This document shows positions 1 to 4,831 of a stretch of DNA of 5,561 bases, piece after piece (the first letter of the stretch is position 1; the number at the start of each line of letters is the position of its first letter). The stretch spans positions 9,054 to 14,614 of the forward strand of contig JALWSJ010000174.1 in assembly GCA_026993705.1 (NCBI GenBank), given 5' to 3'. The notes beneath the pieces were generated by a model. The model was not told the origin of the DNA and searched no databases. It saw only the letters and a program-made list of their open reading frames with translations. This stretch comes from Flavobacteriales bacterium (GTDB lineage: Bacteria > Bacteroidota > Bacteroidia > Flavobacteriales_D > Parvicellaceae). A program made the translations under genes and the position numbers.

Positions 1-860
1 GATGTATTTTGAGCTCTGGCATTGAATGAAATTACGGGATATAAACTAGCTTTTGCTATTTTTAAATCTTGCTTTGTCAATTCCAAATTAATCATTTGAT
101 TTTTCAACACTTGGTTGCTACTCAATAATTTTGCCTTTAAATCCGCCTCATCGTATATTGGAGTTTCTATTGATAATTTCGATATTAAATTCCATTGTTT
201 TTTTACGTCAACCCCCATTAACAAATTCAAATTTTTAACAGAATTTTCGAAGGCTAACTTCTGTAATACTAATGATGCCGAATCGGTTAGATAGGTTGTT
301 TTGGATTGTAACAAATCTACTGTAAGAGCTGTTCCTAATTCTTGTTTGATTTCCAAATACTCGTATTTATCTCGTGATAATTCCAGCACATTTTTGAGCA
401 AAGCTATTTTTTCTCTTTGTAATTTTGCATTGTAATACGCCAAGGTAATTGCTTGAATGGTGTTTTGAACGATTAACGAAGCATTCCCCTCACTTTGGTT
501 GACTAATTCTTGCAGTTTTTCTTTGTTTGCCTTTACTTTAAAACCATTAAACAATACCCAATTTAAGGTTACATTCCCTTGTAGAGAATGAGTTCGTATA
601 ATTTGTTGAATAAATGAGGTAGGATTTTTTCTTTGGTCAGATAGATTGTTTCCCTGTTGTACTCCAACATCCAAACTCGGATATCGTCCTGCTTGTCCCC
701 AAGTATTGTTATTTTGGCTTATTTCTATAGTTTTTTGAGCAATTACAATATCGAAATTTTGTACTAACCCTACTTTTATAGCGTCCTCCAATGTTAAATC
801 ATCTTGTGAATGACCTTTGAGAAAAAGTAAACTTAACAACGATACTATAATATATTTCAT
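1..860 (-). CDS. TolC-family outer-membrane efflux protein (C-terminus missing)
   Basis: This is the outer-membrane channel component expected of a tripartite efflux or type I secretion system. The frame opens with ATG at 860-858 and stays open to the window edge, giving 286 visible residues against a usual family length of about 430-480, so roughly the last third lies outside. Residues 1-19 form a signal peptide ending GHSQ. Family hallmarks are LTLEDAIKVGLVQN (about 23-36), the outer-membrane strand segment RYPSLDVGVQQGNN (59-72), NWVLFNGFKVKANKEKL (100-116), the helical YYNAKLQREKI segment (142-152) and GTALTVDLLQSKTTYLTD (176-193). The second structural repeat begins at KASLYPVISFNA (270-281), as expected for the duplicated TolC fold. 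A TAnnTTTG box lies 27 bp upstream of the start. Inner-membrane pump and adaptor genes may follow downstream, beyond position 1. Family assignment is firm; the transported substrate cannot be told. Confidence 0.93.
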   Translation of the reverse strand, partial: MKYIIVSLLSLLFLKGHSQDDLTLEDAIKVGLVQNFDIVIAQKTIEISQNNNTWGQAGRYPSLDVGVQQGNNLSDQRKNPTSFIQQIIRTHSLQGNVTLNWVLFNGFKVKANKEKLQELVNQSEGNASLIVQNTIQAITLAYYNAKLQREKIALLKNVLELSRDKYEYLEIKQELGTALTVDLLQSKTTYLTDSASLVLQKLAFENSVKNLNLLMGVDVKKQWNLISKLSIETPIYDEADLKAKLLSSNQVLKNQMINLELTKQDLKIAKASLYPVISFNARAQNT

Positions 861-886
861 TTCCAAAAAAAATTCTTACTGCTAGA

Positions 887-894
887 CAAAGATA
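887..894 (-). promoter_or_regulatory. Candidate -7 box for the TolC-family gene
   Basis: Read on the minus strand this is TATCTTTG, an exact match to the Bacteroidota -7 consensus TAnnTTTG. It sits 26 bp before the ATG at 860, which would give a 5' leader of about 20 nt. The nearest upstream TTTG-like -33 candidate is about 25 bp away, longer than the usual spacing of about 19-21, so the -33 element is weak or absent. The box suggests the efflux gene can be transcribed independently of the upstream beta-barrel gene. Confidence 0.45.
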
Positions 895-938
895 CTAACT
901 TTTTGTCGGTAATACCTCACAAAACAAATTGTTTAAAG

Positions 939-1676
939 CTACTTCTCTTCCTTATTTTCGGGAAAGAAGAAACGCAAATCGATGGTTAAGTAATTACCAT
1001 TTAGGAATGTTGTCGTTTTAGTGGATTGATTCTCTTTGTAGAAATATTTAAAAGTCGTTTCACCAATGGGTGAAAATGGTTTATTAAAAGAAAAACCAAA
1101 ATATATAGTTCCTTTTGTTTCTGTTCTGTATTCTACCCCCAGATTGGCTAACATTGAGAAACTTATCCAATGTTGACGCAGGGTTAACTGTTGCATTAAA
1201 TATTTATCGCCTTTCGATGTAATACTTGACGGATACATATCCACACCTACTCCTGCCGTCGTATTCATAAATATCTTTTCTGCTAACTGGATATAAAACA
1301 AACCTTGAACTGGTATTTGATAACTAACATATCCAAACGACCCTTCATCGCTTGTACCATACTTCGTTCCTTTTCCTTTCATTATATAATTTCTCTTGAT
1401 TTGAGAAATTCCTGTTTCCACCGCTATTTTTGAAGTAATTTTCTTACGGATTAAAACCCCAAAACTCATTCCTGCTTTAGAATTTAAGGATAAATCTACA
1501 ACGCTGTCCGAAAAAGTCTGTTCACCAGCTCCAAAATAATTAACAGGTATAATGGGTTTGATTTGAAAACCAAATTCCGCAGGAAAATCTTTCTTTTTCT
1601 TTTTTTTCTTTTGCCCTAATACCACCACAGCTGGTAACAAAAATAAAAGTAATACTATGTTTTTTAATGTTCTCAA
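939..1676 (-). CDS. Outer-membrane beta-barrel protein with poly-lysine N-terminus
   Basis: This is a 245-residue exported protein that resembles the small outer-membrane beta-barrel (PorT-like/OMP_b-brl) proteins of Bacteroidota. A hydrophobic signal peptide covers residues 1-21 and ends VVVLGQ, followed at once by seven lysines (23-29). The remainder is rich in alternating hydrophobic and aromatic strands, such as FGFQIKPIIPVNYF, IAVETGISQIKRNY, FSMLANLGVEYRTE and IYFGFSFNKPFSP. It closes with a last strand NYLTIDLRFFF before a charged tail. The start is TTG: no in-frame ATG occurs before about residue 70, which would remove the signal peptide, an in-frame TAG stands at 1698-1700, and AAGGATAAGGAA precedes the TTG. 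The lysines are encoded by an A-rich tract including eight consecutive A residues. The gene lies 78 bp upstream of the TolC-family gene on the same strand. The barrel class is well supported; the specific role is unknown. Confidence 0.8.
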   Translation of the reverse strand: MRTLKNIVLLLFLLPAVVVLGQKKKKKKKDFPAEFGFQIKPIIPVNYFGAGEQTFSDSVVDLSLNSKAGMSFGVLIRKKITSKIAVETGISQIKRNYIMKGKGTKYGTSDEGSFGYVSYQIPVQGLFYIQLAEKIFMNTTAGVGVDMYPSSITSKGDKYLMQQLTLRQHWISFSMLANLGVEYRTETKGTIYFGFSFNKPFSPIGETTFKYFYKENQSTKTTTFLNGNYLTIDLRFFFPENKEEK

Positions 1677-1700
1677 TTCCTTATCCTTAAAATAGAACTA

Positions 1701-1708
1701 CAAAACTA
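1701..1708 (-). promoter_or_regulatory. Candidate -7 box for the beta-barrel gene
   Basis: On the minus strand this reads TAGTTTTG, matching the Bacteroidota -7 consensus TAnnTTTG. It ends 24 bp before the TTG at 1676, so transcription would begin about 18 nt before that codon, which supports the TTG start. No convincing -33 TTTG is present at 19-21 bp spacing, so the assignment is tentative. Confidence 0.4.
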
Positions 1709-1782
1709 ACAGTAAAAGTTTAAAAACATTGTATTGTGCAAAAGACTTTTTTAGGAGCGTAAGTTAGAACTGTATATTCGGT

Positions 1783-1790
1783 TATTTTTG
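1783..1790 (+). promoter_or_regulatory. Candidate -7 box for the M23 lipoprotein / metzincin pair
   Basis: The sequence TATTTTTG matches TAnnTTTG and lies 53 bp before the ATG at 1844, implying a leader of about 46 nt. The 167-bp gap at 1677-1843 therefore appears to carry divergent promoters, this one and the one at 1701-1708. A good -33 element is not visible. Nothing else in the gap (no tRNA, no strong hairpin) was recognised. Confidence 0.4.
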
Positions 1791-1843
1791 CCCTGCTTCC
1801 CTCCTAATTATTTAATCATATTCTTTTTTACACACAGAAACTC

Positions 1844-3106
1844 ATGAAACAACATATCTTATACTTTTTATTTTTTTTCTCTTTACTCGCCTGTCAAACT
1901 AATCCTAATGAGAAGGAAACAGCTAAAGAACAACCAACACCTACAATAGAGGAAACTCCTCCTTCAAAAATAGAATACGGTATCGTGTTTGACGATTATA
2001 TCATAGATACTGCTCGCGTTAAAAAGAACGAAGGTTTATCGCATATTTTACCAAAATATAATATTAGCCCTGCAATTATACATGCGATTGCCGAAAAATT
2101 TGATACCGTTTTTGATGTGAGGAAAATTAAAACCAATCACCTTTACACCGCTTTTTTATCCAAAAATTCAACACACAAATTAGAAAAATTTGTATATCAA
2201 AAGAGTGCTGTTGAGTTTGTCGTGTTTGACTTTAAAGACTCTGTAAATGTTTATACCGGAGAAAAAGAAATTACCCAAAAAGAGCAAAAAGCCGGAGGTG
2301 TGGTTACTTCAAGTCTTTGGAACGCCTTTATCGATCAAGGTCTTTCTCCTGCCTTGGTTTTAAAAGTTACCAAGCTATATGCGTGGAGTATCGATTTCTT
2401 TGGTATCCAAAAAGGTGATTATTACAAAGTAGTCTATGATGCAAACTATATTGATAAAGATAAATTTGTAGGCGTAGATGAAATTAAAGCTGTACTGTTC
2501 AATCACAACGGAAAAGATTATTATTTCTTCAGGTATCAAAACGATACCATGCCTACTCCTTCTTATTACAGCGAAAGCGGAGAAAGTATGAAAAGAGCGT
2601 TACTCTCTGCCCCTCTTGAATACTCTCGAATTTCTTCTCGTTTTTCACACAAAAGATTTCATCCTGTGCTTAAATATTACCGTCCACATCATGGCGTTGA
2701 CTACGCCGCTCCCTCAGGCACGGAAGTTGTTGCTACGGGTAACGGAGTTGTCATCTTTGCAGGTTGGGCAGGAGGTGCCGGAAGATTGGTTAAAATCAAA
2801 CATTCTACGGGTGACATTGTAACCAAATATATGCACCTGAGAAGTTTTGCTAAAGGAATAAAAAAAGGTGCACACGTTCAACAAGGACAAAAAATAGGCG
2901 AAGTCGGTAGCTCTGGAGTTTCTACAGGACCTCACTTGGATTACCGCATCTTCATTCATGGCAAACCAGTTGATCCGCTTAGTTTGGATATTCCAACAGT
3001 TGAACCTTTAAAAGATAGTGCCCTTATTCTATTTCAAGAATTTATAGCACCTATAAAAACACAATTGGATGAAATTAAAATCGACACTACTGCTGTTAAT
3101 CCTTAG
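1844..3106 (+). CDS. M23-family peptidoglycan endopeptidase, lipoprotein (MepM/Csd3-like)
   Basis: This is a 420-residue zinc metallopeptidase predicted to cut peptide cross-links in peptidoglycan. Residues 1-17 are a lipoprotein signal with lipobox LLAC (Cys17), followed by a Thr/Pro/Glu-rich linker to about residue 42. Residues 50-110 (RVKKNEGLSHILPKYNIS...) look like the LysM-like/OapA-type domain, and 150-200 (SSLWNAFIDQGL...IQKGDYYKVVYD) like the second domain of Csd3/MepM, which in Csd3 occludes the active site. The M23 (LytM) domain spans about 262-378. It has HHGVD with Zn ligands His282 and Asp286, the catalytic-type His331 in YMHL, and HLD at 364-366. Most M23 enzymes have HxH here, the second His being the third Zn ligand; this protein has Asp366. 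I recall HLD(F/Y)R as common in Bacteroidota homologues, so it is probably still active. The last 38 bp overlap the metzincin gene. Length is typical of the family. Confidence 0.95.
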   Translation: MKQHILYFLFFFSLLACQTNPNEKETAKEQPTPTIEETPPSKIEYGIVFDDYIIDTARVKKNEGLSHILPKYNISPAIIHAIAEKFDTVFDVRKIKTNHLYTAFLSKNSTHKLEKFVYQKSAVEFVVFDFKDSVNVYTGEKEITQKEQKAGGVVTSSLWNAFIDQGLSPALVLKVTKLYAWSIDFFGIQKGDYYKVVYDANYIDKDKFVGVDEIKAVLFNHNGKDYYFFRYQNDTMPTPSYYSESGESMKRALLSAPLEYSRISSRFSHKRFHPVLKYYRPHHGVDYAAPSGTEVVATGNGVVIFAGWAGGAGRLVKIKHSTGDIVTKYMHLRSFAKGIKKGAHVQQGQKIGEVGSSGVSTGPHLDYRIFIHGKPVDPLSLDIPTVEPLKDSALILFQEFIAPIKTQLDEIKIDTTAVNP

Positions 3107-4415
3107 CCTCTTTAGACTACTCCTTTTTGCTCAATCTACGCAAGAAAGAAAAGAGTTAATGCAGTACATTCCTTACCCCGAAACTGATGTTTTACTTTAT
3201 CCTGTCATCACCCTAAAGGTACACGTTCACTTGGTTTATCGTTATGAAAATGATGCCCAAAACTACACGATGGATAGCCTGGAACTCATCAAAAAACAAT
3301 TTGGTTGGATTAATAGTTTCTACCGGCAATTATCTCCTTCTACTCTCCCTGCCCAAGACGGAAAAAAACACTTTATTCCCGACAGCAGAATACTGTTCAG
3401 ATTGGATTCTATTACTCATTTTACCGACTCCATAGCTTGGAACAGGATTTACATGACTCCTTCTAAAAGAGCCATAAAAATAGACTCTTCCAACTACCAA
3501 ACCATTTACCTTAGAAAACAAGATTATCAACGACTGCGAAACGCTGACAGTCTTCTTATTGATGGAGAAAAATACTACAAAAAAAACATCACTCGCAACA
3601 ACAAAACGACTATTTTAACGCTCACAACTCCATTAAAAAAAGACACCCAAAAAGAACTCAGTTACTATCAAAAAAGAGATTTAAATTGCGACCCTTACAA
3701 TTGGGGAAAATACGCTCATAAAGACACTTCACACATCCACATTTTTCTTACCGGCAGTACAGTCAGCGGTGTAGCTTTTGGTTGCGGTCCTCGCCCTTAT
3801 TTCTTAAATATGTCTAATCTCATCAAAGGAGGCGACTGGGCAAACGCACAACTCATCGCTCACGAACTCGGGCACACCCTCGGCTTACGACACACCAATT
3901 ATCCTCAATTTGACGACTTACCATCAAAAGATAAATTCGGATTCATTCCCTGCAATAACACCGATGTAAGCAATAATATAATGGGTTATAATATTTGCCG
4001 TAACTACCTTTCTCCCAAACAAATCGGTTATGTTCATTATCTCTACTCTACTCGTCCCAACCGAATTGGTCTGACTACAGCAAACGAATATATCGACACC
4101 AACGTTATTAATATTTGGTATGATACTATATGGAACAAGGCTATGATTATTCAAGGAGATATTATCGTCAGAAAACGCCAAACCTTAACCATAAACAATC
4201 TCGTGCACATGAGCAAAGGCTCTAGAATCTATCTGGAAAAAAAAGCTAAACTCATCGTCAACGGAGGAGAGATTACCAATTTTTTCGGCACTCCTTGGAA
4301 AGGAATCGTCATTTGCACAGTCGCACACAAACCTAACAAACAACCTAAAAATCCTAAAAAAAGAGGAAAACTAATCCTTGAAAACAATGGTAAAATTTTA
4401 AATTATAGACATTAG
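3069..4415 (+). CDS. Secreted metzincin-type zinc metalloprotease (pappalysin/M43-like) with short beta-rich tail
   Basis: This is a 448-residue predicted exported protease. Residues 1-21 form a signal peptide ending LLLFAQ. The next downstream ATG (Met31) would remove it, so the start at 3069 inside the M23 gene is preferred and suggests translational coupling. The metzincin signature HELGHTLGLRH spans 265-275, with His265, His269 and His275 as Zn ligands and Glu266 as catalytic base. The Met-turn is NNIMGYN (302-308, Met305), bracketed by Cys295 and Cys310, followed by LSPKQIGYVHYLY, as in M43-type enzymes. Residues about 40-240 are not recognised by motif, but include IHIFLTGS and GVAFGCGPRPYF just before the catalytic helix. 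The tail (about 355-448) alternates short beta strands and contains FGTPWKGIVI, like the first turns of a beta-helix or carbohydrate-binding-like module. There is no T9SS sorting domain. The stop codon TAG is part of a TTAGGG motif opening the downstream repeat, so the tail could be truncated. The protease call is strong; the substrate is unknown. Confidence 0.85.
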   Translation: MKLKSTLLLLILSLFRLLLFAQSTQERKELMQYIPYPETDVLLYPVITLKVHVHLVYRYENDAQNYTMDSLELIKKQFGWINSFYRQLSPSTLPAQDGKKHFIPDSRILFRLDSITHFTDSIAWNRIYMTPSKRAIKIDSSNYQTIYLRKQDYQRLRNADSLLIDGEKYYKKNITRNNKTTILTLTTPLKKDTQKELSYYQKRDLNCDPYNWGKYAHKDTSHIHIFLTGSTVSGVAFGCGPRPYFLNMSNLIKGGDWANAQLIAHELGHTLGLRHTNYPQFDDLPSKDKFGFIPCNNTDVSNNIMGYNICRNYLSPKQIGYVHYLYSTRPNRIGLTTANEYIDTNVINIWYDTIWNKAMIIQGDIIVRKRQTLTINNLVHMSKGSRIYLEKKAKLIVNGGEITNFFGTPWKGIVICTVAHKPNKQPKNPKKRGKLILENNGKILNYRH

Positions 4416-4421
4416 GGCGTT

Positions 4422-4481
4422 CCCCTTTTTTACAAAACAAACATATCGCTCTCGCGAAACGTTTGTTTTGCAAAAAAAAGG
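4422..4481. repeat. Hairpin 1 of the intergenic element
   Basis: CAAAACAAAC (4433-4442) is perfectly inverted as GTTTGTTTTG (4461-4470) around an 18-nt loop. The stem continues past one mismatch into a T6 tract (4426-4431) facing an A8 tract (4472-4479), then CC facing GG, giving arms of about 20 nt. No T-run follows it on the plus strand, so it is not a classical intrinsic terminator for the metzincin gene. Confidence 0.75.
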
Positions 4482-4501
4482 TCGGGCTATCACTACTCAC
4501 T

Positions 4502-4534
4502 CTTTTGTGTTGCATAAGTGCAACAACACAAAAG
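4502..4534. repeat. Hairpin 2 of the intergenic element
   Basis: CTTTTGTGTTG (4502-4512) is perfectly inverted as CAACACAAAAG (4524-4534). The intervening bases contain a smaller TGCA/TGCA pairing around TAAG, so the stem extends with a short bulge. It lies between the constant GGTCGGGCTATCACT and CTATCCCTAACGC segments. It is not followed by a T-run. Confidence 0.75.
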
Positions 4535-4614
4535 GAGTTCAAACACACCGTTCTATCCCTAACGCGAGTGAAATCGGCGGATAGAAAGTGAATTTTTGGT
4601 TTCTTAGACGATGA

Positions 4615-4654
4615 ATAAAAATTTTGCATAGCACTAGCTATGGAAAATTTTTAT
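4615..4654. repeat. Central 17-bp hairpin of the long palindrome
   Basis: The left arm (4615-4631, ATAAAAATTTTGCATAG) and right arm (4638-4654, CTATGGAAAATTTTTAT) are inverted with a single mismatch (G4626 opposite G4643) and a 6-nt loop, CACTAG. It lies at nearly the exact centre of the 4555-4721 palindrome, which argues that both belong to one element. Confidence 0.8.
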
Positions 4655-4656
4655 GA

Positions 4657-4672
4657 AGAAGTATAGAAGTAT
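4657..4672. repeat. Tandem 8-bp duplication
   Basis: AGAAGTAT occurs twice in direct tandem (4657-4664 and 4665-4672) on the right arm of the long palindrome. The left arm has no matching doubling, so a recent slippage duplication may explain why the two arms are out of register here. Confidence 0.6.
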
Positions 4673-4726
4673 AAAGAATCAAAAAACGCTTTATACCGTC
4701 TATTTTGCTCGTGTTAGGGATTCCAA

Positions 4727-4789
4727 CTAACGTAAAAATACAACATTGAAAATCAATGAATTATGAAATTACCTAAATTTTTACGTTAG
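4727..4789. repeat. 13-bp perfect inverted repeat enclosing a small hairpin
   Basis: CTAACGTAAAAAT (4727-4739) is perfectly inverted as ATTTTTACGTTAG (4777-4789). Inside lies a second inversion, CATTG-AAAAT-CAATG (4744-4758). The outer arms end in the same CTAACG/CGTTAG hexamer that marks the neighbouring repeats. It could be a tiny mobile element with terminal inverted repeats or an accessory transcription stop between the convergent genes. Confidence 0.7.
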
Positions 4790-4792
4790 CTC

Positions 4793-4820
4793 AAAAAAAC
4801 TCAACTGTTTTTCACAGTCG
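4793..4820 (-). terminator. Intrinsic terminator of the T9SS type B cargo gene
   Basis: Read on the minus strand, CGACTGT-GAAAA-ACAGTTG forms a 7-bp stem with a GAAAA loop, followed by AG and seven T residues (complement of 4793-4799). One pair is G-U in this direction but would be A-C on the plus strand, so it favours the minus-strand transcript. It starts 12 nt after the stop codon at 4832, the expected place. Confidence 0.7.
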
Positions 4821-4831
4821 CTTAATAGTCC

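Larger units (their letters stand above)
4412..4565. repeat. Structured intergenic element bounded by TTAGGGCGTT and CCCTAACGC
   Basis: The block begins with TTAGGGCGTTCCCC, which overlaps the metzincin stop codon, and ends with CTATCCCTAACGC. Between these lie two hairpins separated by GGTCGGGCTATCACT. Terminal GCGTT (4417-4421) and AACGC (4561-4565) can pair, as can TAGGG (4413-4417) with CCCTA (4557-4561), so a closed multi-hairpin fold is possible. From memory, flavobacterial genomes carry many intergenic copies with these same constant pieces around variable hairpins. That recollection was not checked. Function is unknown: a REP-like dispersed repeat, an RNA structure or a bidirectional transcription end are all possible. 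Confidence 0.6.
4555..4721. repeat. Long imperfect palindrome (~167 bp)
   Basis: The outer arms ATCCCTAACGCGAG (4555-4568) and CTCGTGTTAGGGAT (4708-4721) are inverted copies differing at one position, which is a G-U pair in a plus-strand RNA. Similarity continues inward: GGCGGATAGAAAG (4576-4588) faces CTTTATACCGTC (4689-4700), and GAATTTTTGGTTTCTTAGAC (4591-4610) faces the complement of the AAAGAATCAAAAAACG region (4673-4688). The arms converge on the central hairpin at 4615-4654. The whole segment could fold as one long interrupted hairpin, like a MITE or a structured RNA. It shares its left CCCTAACGC with the end of the preceding element. Confidence 0.65.

Noticed and set aside
2616..2959. 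Short frames on both strands inside the M23 gene
   Set aside because: They lie within the conserved peptidase domain in other frames and have no recognisable protein features.
3244..3530. Short frames of 63 and 66 codons inside the metzincin gene
   Set aside because: They are shadows of a well-supported coding frame.
3924..4181. An 85-codon minus-strand frame
   Set aside because: It is antisense to the Met-turn region of the metzincin and shows no features of its own.
4422..4534. Hairpins 1 and 2 as classical intrinsic terminators of the metzincin gene
   Set aside because: Neither stem is followed by a T-run on the plus strand; hairpin 1 is followed directly by GGTCGGGC and hairpin 2 by GAGTTC.
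4354..4629. A 91-residue minus-strand open frame covering the end of the metzincin gene and the hairpin element
   Set aside because: It runs through the inverted repeats and the antisense of a solid coding region, has no domain or signal peptide, and looks like the small spurious proteins often annotated on this kind of flavobacterial repeat.
4555..4721. CRISPR array or CRISPR-like repeats
   Set aside because: The repeats are inverted rather than direct, differ in spacing, and lack uniform spacers.
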